Source: [Streptosporangium] indianense (GTDB lineage: Bacteria > Actinomycetota > Actinomycetes > Streptomycetales > Streptomycetaceae). Taken from it: a stretch of DNA of 40,063 bases. Location of the stretch: the NCBI RefSeq assembly GCF_021474405.1, contig NZ_JAKEIO010000064.1, positions 1 through 40,063 on the forward strand, written 5' to 3'. The position numbers were made by a program, and so were the translations under genes. The notes under the pieces are model-generated. The model worked only from the letters and a program-made list of their open reading frames with translations. It made no database searches and was not told where the DNA came from. Positions 16,669 to 25,874 of the stretch are shown one piece after another (position 1 is the first letter of the stretch; every line of letters begins with the position of its first letter).

Positions 16669-18470
16669 GAACTCCCGCGACCCCCGAGGCCGTTCCCTCC
16701 CTGCCCGGTCAGCGGGCCGCCTCGTCCCGGCCCCGCGCCGTCGCCGAGCGGCTGCGGCCGGTGCGGTGGTGGCACGCGGCCCTGGTCGGCGTGCCCACCG
16801 TGGCCCTGTTCGTGCTGGGCTACCGGCGCCGCTGGATCTGCGACGACGGGCTCATCTATCTGCGGCCGGTCCGGCAGATCCTGGCGGGCCACGGGCCGGT
16901 GTTCAACGTCGGGGAGCGGGCGGAGAGTTCGACGGGCACCCTGTGGCAGTGGCTGCTCGCGCTCGCCACCTGGGTCACCGGCGAGGACCCGGCGTTCCTC
17001 GCGGTCGGGCTGGGGCTGCTGCTGAGCACCGCCGGGTTCGCGTTCGCCCTGCTCGCCACGTGCCGGCTGCACCGGAGCTCCGGGCTGCTGCTGCCGGCCG
17101 GGGTGTTCGTGCTGCTGGCCGTGCCGCCGTTCTGGTCGTACATGACGTCGGGTCTGGAGAGCGGCCTCGGCGCGTTCTGGACCGGCCTGTCGTGGTGGCT
17201 GCTGGTGCGGACCCGGCGTGGCCAGGAGGGCCGTGAGACGTACGCGGCGGCCTTCGTGTTCGGGCTGGGCGCGCTAGTGCGGCCCGATCTGGCGGTGGTC
17301 ACGGTGTGCTTCCTGGCGGCGCAGTGGTGGGTGCTGCGTCCCTCCCGGCGGGGCACGGCGGCGGCGCTGGCCTCGGCGGGCGCGGTGCCGCTGGCGTACG
17401 AGGTGTTCCGGGCGGGGTACTACGGGATCCTGGTGCCGCTGCCGGCCATCGCCAAGGAGGCGAGCGCCAGCGACTGGGGCAGGGGCGCCGGGTACGTGCA
17501 GGAGACGCTCGGGCCGTACTGGCTGTGGCCGGTCGTGCCGGTGCTCGGGGCGCTGGCCGTCCTGCTGGTGCGGCGCGCCCGCCGGGAGCAGCGCGGCCGC
17601 GTCGAGGGGCGGGCCTCGCTCGCGGTGCTGCTGGCGCCGCTCGCGGCGGGCCTGCTGCTGGCCGGGTACGTGGTGCGCGTCGGCGGTGACTACATGCACG
17701 CCCGCATGATCCTGCCGGCGCTGCTCCTGCTGCTCCTGCCGGTGCTGGTCGTGCCCGCGACCAAGGTCACCGGCGTGGCGGGGGCGCTGCTGGTGGTGTG
17801 GCTGTGCGCGGCGGTCAGCCCGCTGCGGGCGCCGTTCGACGTGCGCAGCACGCCCGGGTCGTTCAACGTGCGCAGTTCCGACGTGGAGGGTCTCGGCGAC
17901 CACAACCCGGTGCGCACCGGCACGTGGGTCGCCAACTGGCCCGCCCTGCCCGAGGGGCGCGCCATGCTGGCCCGGGCGGAGCGTGCGGACGGGCCGACGC
18001 TGCTCTACTTCGACGCCGGGCGGCGGCTGCACGCCACGCCGATGCGGGCGGACGCCCCGTACCGGGTGGTGATCGTGGGCCGTCATCTCGGAGTGACGGG
18101 AGCCGCGGCGCCGCTGGACGCCTACGTCAACGACGCGTGGGGGCTGGCCAGTCCGATCGGGGCGCATCTGGCGCTGGAGCGGTGGAGCTGGCCCGGGCAC
18201 GAGAAGTTCCTGCGCAACTACTGGATCTTCGCCGAGTGGGCGGCGGAGCACCCGCCGCAGCGGGACCTGCTGCGGGCCGGGGCACCGCGGGAGGCGGTCG
18301 AGGCGGCCCGGGCGGCGCTGGGCTGCGGCGAACTGGCCGAGCTGCGCGAGTCGGTGCGCGCCCCGCTCACCGCCGAGCGGTTCTGGCGCAACCTCACCGG
18401 GTCGGTCGAGCGGACCCAGTTCCGCTTCGCACGCTGGCCGGTGGCGGCGCAGCGGGCCCTGTGCGAGTGA
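16665..18470 (+). CDS. AftB-like GT-C membrane glycosyltransferase
   Basis: 601 residues with an N-terminal membrane anchor and about eight to ten hydrophobic segments, then a soluble C-terminal ~200 residues. The first external loop carries ICDDGLIYLRPVRQILAG (D60-D61) and GPVFNVGERAESSTGTLW; later TSGLESGL (about 160-167) and RVGGDYMHARMILP (about 338-350). From memory these match the mycobacterial arabinofuranosyltransferase AftB, which uses decaprenyl-phospho-arabinose outside the membrane. Streptomyces does not make mycobacterial arabinogalactan, so the sugar and acceptor are probably different; tight coupling to copy 3 (4-base overlap) points to decoration of the same polymer. The stop codon lies inside the first unit of a downstream tandem repeat. 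Confidence 0.85.
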   Translation: MRTPATPEAVPSLPGQRAASSRPRAVAERLRPVRWWHAALVGVPTVALFVLGYRRRWICDDGLIYLRPVRQILAGHGPVFNVGERAESSTGTLWQWLLALATWVTGEDPAFLAVGLGLLLSTAGFAFALLATCRLHRSSGLLLPAGVFVLLAVPPFWSYMTSGLESGLGAFWTGLSWWLLVRTRRGQEGRETYAAAFVFGLGALVRPDLAVVTVCFLAAQWWVLRPSRRGTAAALASAGAVPLAYEVFRAGYYGILVPLPAIAKEASASDWGRGAGYVQETLGPYWLWPVVPVLGALAVLLVRRARREQRGRVEGRASLAVLLAPLAAGLLLAGYVVRVGGDYMHARMILPALLLLLLPVLVVPATKVTGVAGALLVVWLCAAVSPLRAPFDVRSTPGSFNVRSSDVEGLGDHNPVRTGTWVANWPALPEGRAMLARAERADGPTLLYFDAGRRLHATPMRADAPYRVVIVGRHLGVTGAAAPLDAYVNDAWGLASPIGAHLALERWSWPGHEKFLRNYWIFAEWAAEHPPQRDLLRAGAPREAVEAARAALGCGELAELRESVRAPLTAERFWRNLTGSVERTQFRFARWPVAAQRALCE

Positions 18471-18670
18471 CGGTCGGCGGGTGGGGTCAGCGGCCACCGG
18501 TCCCACTTCAGCCGAACCGGCCGACGGCGTGCCCGGTGGGCGCTGTGCGCGTGACGGTCGGCAGGTGGGGGTAGCGGACCGTCAGTCCCACTACAGCCGC
18601 ACCGGCCCACGGCCTGCCCGGTGGGCGCTGTGCGCGTGACGGTCGGCAGGTGGGGGTAGCGGCCTCACCC
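18467..18670 (+). repeat. Two and a half imperfect 84/85-bp tandem repeats starting at the AftB-like stop codon
   Basis: GTGACGGTCGGC begins at 18467, 18551 and 18636. Unit 1 includes the gene's TGA; the preceding CTGTGCG is also shared with the ends of units 1 and 2. Copies share about 85% of bases by eye. The third is partial, ending near 18670. It encodes nothing convincing. Confidence 0.85.
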
Positions 18671-18721
18671 GATGAAGTGATGCGGGGTCAGGGCAGGCGT
18701 AGGGGCGGGAACATTCGGCGC

Positions 18722-18751
18722 ATGCCCCAGACCCCTTCCGCCCTCCGGTGA
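18722..18751 (+). CDS. Possible 9-residue leader ORF
   Basis: ATG at 18722 opens nine codons (MPQTPSALR) and stops at a TGA overlapping the GTG of the next gene (GTGA). The downstream gene has no Shine-Dalgarno of its own, while AGGGGCGGG lies upstream of this ATG, so translational coupling is possible. It may be chance. Confidence 0.25.
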   Translation: MPQTPSALR

Positions 18752-20317
18752 GCGCCCCGGCCCTCGTCCGGCGGGCCGTGCGCGGCGCGACGGCGCTGCG
18801 CGGCGGCCGTGCCGGACGGCTCACCCCGTACCAGTTCTACGGCGCCCTGTTCTGGCTGGTGATGACGCTGGCGTACTGGCGGGTGCCGCTGTGCTGCGAC
18901 GCCGGGCAGCACGCGGCGGTCGTCGAGCGCCTCAAGGCCGACCTGCTGCACCCGGCCCACACCATGGCGGACCTGCCGGGTGAGGGCAGCCCGTACTACG
19001 GCCCGTACGCCGTGGCGCAGGGCCTGCTGGCGCGGTTGACGGGGCTCTCCGGGTGGGAGGTCGTGAAGCTCGCCGGACCGGTGCACCTGGTGGTGCTGCT
19101 GACGGGGCTCGGCCGCTTCGTCAGGACCCTCACCCCGCGTCCCTGGGCGCCGGTGTGGGCGCTGCTGTTCATGACGCTGCTGTGGGGCAGCGCGCGGATC
19201 CTGTGGAGCGGCTACCTCGGGCTGATGTCGATGACGACGAACCTGGGCTACCCGTCCGCGCTCGCCATCGGCCTGACGTTCTGGGCGTGGGCCTGGACGG
19301 GCCGGCGCGCGGGGGACGACGCCCCCGTCGTGCGGTTCGTCGGCCCGAGCGGGCTCGGCGGCTGGTGGGGGTACGCCGGCATCGGCCTGCTGTACGGGCT
19401 GATCCTGCTCACCCACCCCGTCACGGCGGCCTCGGCGCTCACCGGGGCGGTCGGGATCGTGGCGTCCCGGCAGCGCGGGTGGCGCCGCCCGGTCGTGGCG
19501 CGCTGGGCGCTCGCGGGGGCGGTCTGCGCGGCGGTGGCCCTGACCTGGCCGTACTACGACGTGCTGACGCTGGTGGGCGACACCGGCATGGACGCGATGC
19601 ACCGCCGGCTCTACGCGGGGATGCCCGCCAACTCCTGGCTCGCGCTGCTCGGGCTGCCCGCGCTGTGGGTGCGGGCCCGCAGGTCGGCGCGCGATCCGCT
19701 GGTGTGGATGTTCCTGCTGGAGTGCCTGCTGGTGGCGTACGGCTGGGCGAGCGGGCACTACACGTACGCCCGGGCCCTGTGGGCCGTGCTGGTGCCGCTG
19801 CAGTTCGCCCTGGCGGTGGAACTGGCGGCGCCCCGGCCCTGGCGACGGGCCCGGCGGGTGCTGGGCGGGGCCGCGGCGGCCGGGGTGTGCGTCGGGTTCG
19901 TCACCGTGCACGCCGGGGCGGTGGTGCCGCGCTCGGTGGACCCGGTGGGGTTCGCACAGCCGACGCGCTGGCCGTCGTACGACTGGGCGGCCCGGCACAT
20001 CGGGCCCGGCGAAGTGGTGATCACCGACGGGTACTTCGCCAGTCACGCGATCGCCGGCTACGGGCCGAACCTCGCCGCGCCCATCTGGCCCGATCCCGCC
20101 CTGGACGAGCGGGAGCGGGAGCGCCGTGCGGCCGACGTCCGGGCCTATCTGGCCCCCGGTTCGACCCGCGCCGAGCGGTCCGCCGTGGTCCGCCGCTACC
20201 ACGTGCGCTGGCTGCTGCTGACGCGCTGGCACCCGGTGCCCGAGGAGGCCGTGGTGGTGGCGTGGAGCGAACGGACGGGGGAGGTGCTGGCGCGGGTCGG
20301 GGGTGGCGCGCGGGTGG

Positions 20318-20328
<11 letters not shown>
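18748..20328 (+). CDS. Multi-pass membrane protein, GT-C-like, function unknown
   Basis: 526 residues with about ten hydrophobic segments. After the first helix an external loop contains PLCCDAGQHAAVVERLKADL and GEGSPYYGPYAVAQGL, the position where GT-C enzymes keep a catalytic Asp. The C-terminal 120 residues look soluble. I do not recognise the family with certainty; its place after the AftB-like gene suggests a polyprenyl-phosphate-dependent glycosyltransferase for the same polymer. GTG 18748 lacks a ribosome site, so the start is uncertain. The 3' end overlaps the convergent ohr by 11 bases. Confidence 0.75.
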
Positions 20329-20731
<403 letters not shown>

Positions 20732-20792
20732 GGAAAACCTTCCCTCTCACGTCACGTTTCGGCGGCCCGCTCCGGGCCGCCCGACCCCCAGA

Positions 20793-20821
20793 ATTAGAGC
20801 ACACAATTAAGTTGTGTGCAA
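20793..20821 (-). promoter_or_regulatory. ohr promoter with OhrR operator filling the spacer
   Basis: On the minus strand: -35 TTGCAC (20821-20816), a 17-base spacer, and -10 TCTAAT (20798-20793). A perfect inverted repeat, GCACACAA-N5-TTGTGTGC, spans 20799-20819, covering the spacer. Its core, ACAATTAAGTTGT, resembles known OhrR sites (TACAATT-AATTGTA type). Bound OhrR should block RNA polymerase. Confidence 0.8.
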
Positions 20822-20840
20822 TTGAATGGCGGGCGCGAGC

Positions 20841-20853
20841 TATCCTGGGCACA
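20841..20853 (+). promoter_or_regulatory. -10 element and leaderless start of ohrR
   Basis: TATCCT at 20841-20846 ends 6 bases before the ATG at 20853, where transcription would begin, and no Shine-Dalgarno is present. This predicts a leaderless mRNA. The OhrR palindrome lies at about -54 to -34 relative to this start, so autoregulation is likely. Confidence 0.55.
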
Positions 20854-21374
20854 TGAACACGCCGGACGACGACTGGCTCCGCCTGGACCAGCAGATCTGC
20901 TTCTCCCTGCACGCGGCCTCCCGCGCCTTCAACGGCGTCTACCGCGGGATCCTCAAGGACCTCGGCCTGACCTACCCGCAGTACCTGGTGATGCTGGTGC
21001 TGTGGGAGCACGACGAGCTGCCCGTGAAGAAGCTCGGCGAGCACCTGCGTCTCGACTCCGGCACGCTGTCGCCGCTGCTCAAGCGGCTGGAGGCGGCCGG
21101 TCTGGTGCGGCGGGAGCGCAGCGCCCGCGACGAGCGGTCGGTGGAGGTGCGGCTGACCGAGGAGGGTGTCGCGCTGCGCGCGCGGGCGCTTCAGGTGCCG
21201 CGCCGCATCGCGTCCTCGACCGGCTTCGGCGCCGAGGAGATCCGCATGCTGCGCGCCCGCCTCGACGAGCTCACCACGGCTCTGGACGCGGCCGCGGCAC
21301 TCGCGGAAGGGCAGGACGGCCCGTCCGCCGCCGAGCAGCCGTCCGGCGCGTCCCCGGGCCTGCGCCGGATGTAG
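20853..21374 (+). CDS. ohrR: OhrR, MarR-family organic-peroxide-sensing repressor
   Basis: 173 residues from ATG 20853 (MNTPDDDW). Cys16 in LDQQICFSLHAASRAF matches the peroxide-sensing Cys of Bacillus OhrR. It is the only cysteine, so this is a one-Cys type sensor (inactivated by mixed disulfide or overoxidation). The winged helix with VKKLGEHLRLDSGTLSPLLKRLEAAGLV and the wing RSARDERSVEVRLT is standard. The C-terminal ~30 residues are a low-complexity extension. The last 184 bases overlap the convergent GT39-like gene. It should repress ohr and itself. Confidence 0.94.
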   Translation: MNTPDDDWLRLDQQICFSLHAASRAFNGVYRGILKDLGLTYPQYLVMLVLWEHDELPVKKLGEHLRLDSGTLSPLLKRLEAAGLVRRERSARDERSVEVRLTEEGVALRARALQVPRRIASSTGFGAEEIRMLRARLDELTTALDAAAALAEGQDGPSAAEQPSGASPGLRRM

Positions 21375-22885
21375 AGGCGCAGCACTACGTCGTCCCGGAC
21401 GCGTTCCCGCCGGACGTGTTCCTCGCGGACGGTGAACTCTTCGGCCAGGACGGCGAGCTTGGTCCGCTCCACCAGGTCGGACGGAGGCCGCCGCGGGTCC
21501 AGCGCGTGCGCCTCGGCGACGACCCAGACGCGGTCCACCGAGGCGAGTCGCCGCCGCAGCTCATCCGGGGTCGCCTCGCGGCCCCACAGCGTCCCGGAGC
21601 GGGGCACGGAACCCCGCAGCGCGATGTCCCGCGCCCGCTGGAACCCCTTCGGGTAGGCCAGCGCGGCGAGCCTGCCCACCGACGGCACGAACAGCACCGG
21701 GTCACCGGGGTGCATCTGACGGAGGGCGAGCGCGGAGACCACGGCGAGGTTGTCCGGGCGGTGGGCGGCGGACCGGTCCTGGCGGAGCACGGGCAGCTGG
21801 GCCAGGAAGGTGGCGGTGAGGGCGAGGACACCGGTGAGGCCCACCAGGGCGTGCACGTGCCGGGCCCGGACCCGCATGCGCCGTCCGTCGAACCGCACCC
21901 GCCCCAGTGCTCCGGCGACCCGTGCCGCCCCCGACGAGACCAGCAGGGACGCGCCCGCCAGCGCGTAGAGCACGTACCGGTCGTGGTAGAGCGGCCGGAC
22001 CTGCGACACCGTCATCAGGATCCCCGGCGGCACGAGCAGCAGCGGCAGGGCGACCGCGGCCGTGTGCCGCTCCCGCAGCCCCACGGCCATCAGCAGCAGC
22101 GATCCCCAGAACACCGGCCCCGCCGGCCCGGGGGTGAGGTTCCGGGCGAGCCGCTCGACCCGGTCCCACCCCGGCGCCACCAGCCACGCCACCTGCCCGG
22201 CCTGCCCCTGCGACACCCACACCAGCGGCAGCAGGAGCAGCACCACCGCGCCCGCCGCCCGCACCCAGCCGGACCACACCCTCCTCGGCACCCGCAGCAG
22301 CGCCAGCGTCAGCGCGTGCGCGCCCAGCACCGGCACCGCCAGCTCGTGCAATGCACAGGTCAGGGCGACGACCGTCCCGTACACCCACCAGACCCGGGCG
22401 CCCGCCCCGTCGACGGCCCTCAGGAGCAGCAGCGTCGCCCCCGCCACACCCGCTGCGACCAGCGCGTACGACCGTCCCTCCTGGGCGTAGTGGCCGGTCA
22501 TCGGGGTGATCGCGTAGAGGACGCCGGCACACAGGCCGGCCCGGGGCCCGGCCAGCCGGACGCCCAGGGCCCCCACCAGGCCGGCCGTCGCCGTCGCCGC
22601 GCACACCGACGGCAGGCGCAGCACGACCTCGTCCGGACGGACGGCGAGGACGGCGTGCATGAACAGGTAGTACAGGCCGTGCACCGCGTCCACGTCGTGC
22701 AGCAGCCGCCAGATCTGCGGCACCGTGCGCTGCGCGACCTGGAAGGTGACGCTCTCGTCCCCCCACATCCCGCCGCGGTCCAGACCCCACAGCCCGACGG
22801 CGAGCATCAGCGCCATGGGAACCGCCACGGGCACCACCCCCGGGGCGAACCGGCCGCCGCTCCCCCTCGACTGTCCGCTCTTCAC
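21191..22885 (-). CDS. GT39-like membrane glycosyltransferase (GT-C)
   Basis: 564 residues from GTG 22885. A multi-pass protein with the family signatures GGMWGDESVTF (Asp43-Glu44 in the first external loop), HDVDAVHGLYY (64-74) and AQEGRSYAL (134-142). These enzymes move a sugar from polyprenyl-phosphate to an extracellular acceptor. The frame is open to 23116 and ATG 22948 is possible, but bases 22886-22977 look intergenic and GAGG lies just before GTG 22885. The C-terminal ~61 residues (DAPDGCSAADG onward) are antisense to the end of ohrR and look unlike the rest, suggesting a lost original stop. It diverges from the next GT2 gene. Confidence 0.85.
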   Translation of the reverse strand: MKSGQSRGSGGRFAPGVVPVAVPMALMLAVGLWGLDRGGMWGDESVTFQVAQRTVPQIWRLLHDVDAVHGLYYLFMHAVLAVRPDEVVLRLPSVCAATATAGLVGALGVRLAGPRAGLCAGVLYAITPMTGHYAQEGRSYALVAAGVAGATLLLLRAVDGAGARVWWVYGTVVALTCALHELAVPVLGAHALTLALLRVPRRVWSGWVRAAGAVVLLLLPLVWVSQGQAGQVAWLVAPGWDRVERLARNLTPGPAGPVFWGSLLLMAVGLRERHTAAVALPLLLVPPGILMTVSQVRPLYHDRYVLYALAGASLLVSSGAARVAGALGRVRFDGRRMRVRARHVHALVGLTGVLALTATFLAQLPVLRQDRSAAHRPDNLAVVSALALRQMHPGDPVLFVPSVGRLAALAYPKGFQRARDIALRGSVPRSGTLWGREATPDELRRRLASVDRVWVVAEAHALDPRRPPSDLVERTKLAVLAEEFTVREEHVRRERVRDDVVLRLYIRRRPGDAPDGCSAADGPSCPSASAAAASRAVVSSSRRARSMRISSAPKPVEDAMRRGT

Positions 22886-22977
22886 GGCCTCGATTCTGTG
22901 CTGGATCTGATACTTCGTCCGGTTTTGGTGGTGTGTTATCACTTTCATGTCATTCGCCCGGCTTACGATCCGCTGTG
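22886..22977. promoter_or_regulatory. Divergent promoter region between GT39-like and GT2 genes
   Basis: This AT-richer 92-base gap carries TACGAT at 22964-22969 on the plus strand. It sits 8 bases before ATG 22978 (5 before GTG 22975), predicting a leaderless start for the GT2 gene. The minus-strand promoter should also be here. Confidence 0.45.
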
Positions 22978-24660
22978 ATGAATGCCGAGAGCGAGACCGA
23001 GAGCGGGACCGGAAGCGAGACCGAGAGGGCCGTCCGGGAGCCGGGTTCCCGGGTGGCCGTCGTGGTGATCGGCTACGACGACGCCGCGCATGTGACGGAC
23101 GCCGTGCGCTCGGCACTCGCGCAGGGACCGGCCGTGCGCGAGGTGGTGGCCGTCGACGACTGCTCGAAGGACGGCAGCGCCGCCCTGCTCGAACGGCTCG
23201 CCGCCTCGGAGCCCCGCCTGAAGGTGATCCGCCGCCGGGTCAACAGCGGCGGCTGCGGCACCCCGCGCAACACCGGGCTCAATGCCGTGACCTCGCCGTA
23301 CGTGATGTTCCTGGACAGCGACGACATCCTGCCGCCCGGCGCGGCCGAGGCGCTGCTGCGAGCGGCCGAGGGCGCGAACGCCGAGGTCGCGGGCGGTCTG
23401 TGCGTACGCCGGGAGCTGCCCTCGGGGCGCGAAGTGGCCTGGCAGGAGCGCCTCTACGCGCTGCACGCCGTGGTCCCGCACCCCGCGCAGCGACCGCGCC
23501 TGGTCCACGACACCCTCTGCGTCAACAAGCTCTACCGCACCGACTTCCTGCGCGCGCACGGCATCCGCTTCCCCGAGGGCCGCTTCCCGTACGAGGACGT
23601 CGTGTTCACCGCGCGCGTGCTGGCGGCGGGCCCGCGCATCGCCCTGGTCCCGGACCGGGTCTACCTCTGGCACGTGCGCCGGTCCGCCGGGCGGCTGTCG
23701 ATCTCCCTGGACCGGGCCGGCGTCGAGAACTGGCGGGCCCGCACGGAGGCGTGCCGACAGGCGTACGAGGTGCTGCTGGGCGCCGGGCAGAAGGAACTCG
23801 CGCGGGCCGTGCGCGCCAAGTTCCTCGACCACGACCTGCGGATGTACGTGCGCGAACTGGGGCTGCGCAACGCCGCCTACCAACGCACGTGGTGGGAGCT
23901 CACGCGGGCGCACCTCGCGGAGTACGACGCCGACGACTGGGCCCGCAACCCCTCTGCCCCCGGCCGGCTGGTCGGGCAGGTCGTCCTGGCCTCCCCGGAG
24001 CCGTGCGACCTGCCCCGGCTGCGGGAGCTCGCGGCCCGCCCGGCCCGGCTGTGCCCGCCGTACGCCCGCACCGCCGACGGAACGCCCGTCTGGTCGGACG
24101 GCCTGCCGCAGGTCTCCCTGGAGTCCCTGCGGACCAGGCCCGTGCGCGCACTGCCCCTCACCGTCGACGCGGAGCTGCGTCCGGGCGTGCGGGGCACCCG
24201 GCTGCGGCTGCGCCTGCACGAGCTGTACGGGCGGGTGGCGCAGGCGGGGCCGGAGGCGGTGGACGTGGAGTGGCGGCACCGGGACGACGGGGACGTGGCG
24301 GTGCGCGGTGCGACCGCGGCGCTCGTGCCGTGCGCCACGGGCTCCGACACTCCCGGGGACGTTTGCACCTGGTCGGCGGAGACGGCCGTCGACCTCCCCG
24401 CCCTGGCCGCGTCCGGCACGGGCACCTGGGACCTGAGCCTGCGCCTCCGCTTCCAGGACGGCGCGAGCCGCGACGTCACGGCGCACGCCCTTCGGGGCGC
24501 CGGACTGCTGCGCCGCAGCGCCGTCCCGAGCGCCCGGCAGGGCGTGGTTCTCGTCCAGCCGTACACCACCCACTCCGGCGCGCTGGCGCTGCGGGTGGCC
24601 CCCGGCGTGCGCGGTGTGCTGTCGGTGGTACGCGCACGACTGCGCCGCCTGCTTCACTGA
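22978..24660 (+). CDS. GT2 glycosyltransferase with a C-terminal beta-rich domain (TarS-like layout)
   Basis: 560 residues from ATG 22978 (GTG 22975 also possible). The GT2 catalytic domain (about 24-260) has VAVDDCSKD (D60, D61), NSGGCGTPRNTGLN and MFLDSDD (D113, D115). YEDVVF and a Trp-containing LWHVR follow, as in GT2 enzymes that glycosylate teichoic acids. A helical linker and then about 170 residues of predicted beta strands (LRLRLHELYG, WRHRDDGD, WDLSLRLRFQDG) follow; there is no TagF domain. The layout recalls staphylococcal TarS, with a GT2 domain plus Ig-like trimerisation domains, so side-chain glycosylation of the polymer is my inference. The first 20 residues are a Glu/Ser/Thr repeat. 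Confidence 0.85.
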   Translation: MNAESETESGTGSETERAVREPGSRVAVVVIGYDDAAHVTDAVRSALAQGPAVREVVAVDDCSKDGSAALLERLAASEPRLKVIRRRVNSGGCGTPRNTGLNAVTSPYVMFLDSDDILPPGAAEALLRAAEGANAEVAGGLCVRRELPSGREVAWQERLYALHAVVPHPAQRPRLVHDTLCVNKLYRTDFLRAHGIRFPEGRFPYEDVVFTARVLAAGPRIALVPDRVYLWHVRRSAGRLSISLDRAGVENWRARTEACRQAYEVLLGAGQKELARAVRAKFLDHDLRMYVRELGLRNAAYQRTWWELTRAHLAEYDADDWARNPSAPGRLVGQVVLASPEPCDLPRLRELAARPARLCPPYARTADGTPVWSDGLPQVSLESLRTRPVRALPLTVDAELRPGVRGTRLRLRLHELYGRVAQAGPEAVDVEWRHRDDGDVAVRGATAALVPCATGSDTPGDVCTWSAETAVDLPALAASGTGTWDLSLRLRFQDGASRDVTAHALRGAGLLRRSAVPSARQGVVLVQPYTTHSGALALRVAPGVRGVLSVVRARLRRLLH

Positions 24661-24743
24661 AGGCACGACGACAGTGACGACGACCGCGACGGTTCAGCGC
24701 GCAGACCACCACCACGGGCCAACTGACGAGGGGACGGCCGCAC

Positions 24744-25724
24744 ATGACCTGGTTGATCACCGGCGGCGCCGGCTACATCGGTGCGCACGTCGTACGGGCG
24801 ATGACCGCGGCGGGCGAGCGCGCGGTGGTCTACGACGACCTCTCGACCGGCGTCGCCGAGCGCGTGCCCGACGGGGTGCCGCTGGTGGTGGGCTCGACCC
24901 TGGACGCCGAGCGGCTCGCCCGCACCCTCGCGGACCACGCGGTCACCGGCGTCGTCCACCTCGCGGCGAAGAAGCAGGTGGGCGAGTCCGTCGAGCGGCC
25001 GCTGCACTACTACCGGGAGAACGTCGAGGGCCTGCGGGTCCTGCTGGACGCCGTGACGGCGGCACAGGTGCCGGCGTTCGTCTTCTCCTCCTCGGCGGCG
25101 GTGTACGGCATGCCGGACGTGGACCTGGTCAGCGAGGAGACGCCGTGCGCGCCCTTGTCGCCGTACGGCGAGACCAAGCTGGCCGGTGAGTGGCTGGTGC
25201 GGGCGACCGGCCGGGCGACGGGGCTGGCGACGGCGTCCCTGCGCTACTTCAACGTGGCGGGCGCGGCGGGCCCGGAGCTCGCGGACACCGGCGTCTTCAA
25301 CCTCGTGCCGATGGTGTTCGAGAAGCTCACGGAGGACGCGCCGCCGCGCGTGTTCGGCGACGACTACCCGACCCCGGACGGCACCTGCGTGCGCGACTAC
25401 ATCCACGTGGTGGACCTGGCCGAGGCGCATGTCGCGGCGGCCCGGGTGCTGCGCTCCTCCCCCGGCCGCGACCTGACGCTCAACATCGGCCGCGGTGAGG
25501 GCGTCTCCGTCCGGGAGATGATCGACCGCATCAACGCGGTCACCGGCCACGACCGGCCTCCGGCGGTCGTCCCCCGCCGCCCCGGCGACCCGGCCCGCGT
25601 CGTCGCCTCCGCCGACCGCGCGGCCGCGGAGCTGGGCTGGAAGGCCCGCCTGGACGTACAGGACATGATCACGTCCGCATGGGAGGGCTGGGTACGCCTG
25701 CACCCGGAGGCGGTCCGGACCTGA
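24744..25724 (+). CDS. galE: UDP-glucose 4-epimerase
   Basis: 326 residues, the standard length. Rossmann motif GGAGYIG at 7-13 binds NAD; FSSSAAVYG at 114-122 supplies the catalytic Ser; Tyr141 and Lys145 form YxxxK. RYFNVAGA, DGTCVRDYIHVVDLA and LNIGRGEGVSV complete the family pattern. It interconverts UDP-glucose and UDP-galactose in the cytoplasm. GAGGGGA stands just upstream. Its position after the GT2 gene suggests it feeds UDP-galactose to the glycopolymer enzymes, not to Leloir catabolism, since galK and galT are absent. The 4-epimerase call is strong; exact substrate (UDP-Glc or UDP-GlcNAc) is less sure. Confidence 0.92.
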   Translation: MTWLITGGAGYIGAHVVRAMTAAGERAVVYDDLSTGVAERVPDGVPLVVGSTLDAERLARTLADHAVTGVVHLAAKKQVGESVERPLHYYRENVEGLRVLLDAVTAAQVPAFVFSSSAAVYGMPDVDLVSEETPCAPLSPYGETKLAGEWLVRATGRATGLATASLRYFNVAGAAGPELADTGVFNLVPMVFEKLTEDAPPRVFGDDYPTPDGTCVRDYIHVVDLAEAHVAAARVLRSSPGRDLTLNIGRGEGVSVREMIDRINAVTGHDRPPAVVPRRPGDPARVVASADRAAAELGWKARLDVQDMITSAWEGWVRLHPEAVRT

Positions 25725-25741
25725 CCGGCCCGAGCCGCGCG

Positions 25742-25815
25742 CGAGCCCCGGACCAGCCCTCAAGAGGGTCCGTACGAGCCCCGGACAAGCTCGCCACAGG
25801 CTCGGACGAGCCCCG
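25742..25815 (+). repeat. Short repeats downstream of galE
   Basis: CGAGCCCCG occurs at 25742, 25775 and 25807 (spacing 33 and 32), the first two extended to CGAGCCCCGGAC. A small dyad, CCCTCAAGAGGG, lies between the first two copies. The region 25725-25874 lies between convergent galE and the TetR gene and may serve as terminator. Confidence 0.5.
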
Positions 25816-25874
25816 CCGCGCAAGCCGGGGCGCACTCACGCGGGGCGCACCCCTGGGCCACCGCCTCGCCTTCC

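Noticed and set aside
22886..23116. Longer N-terminus of the GT39-like protein (Arg/Ser-rich, antisense to the GT2 gene)
   Set aside because: It is a shadow of the Glu/Ser/Thr repeats of the divergent gene, and the gap 22886-22977 has promoter-like composition.
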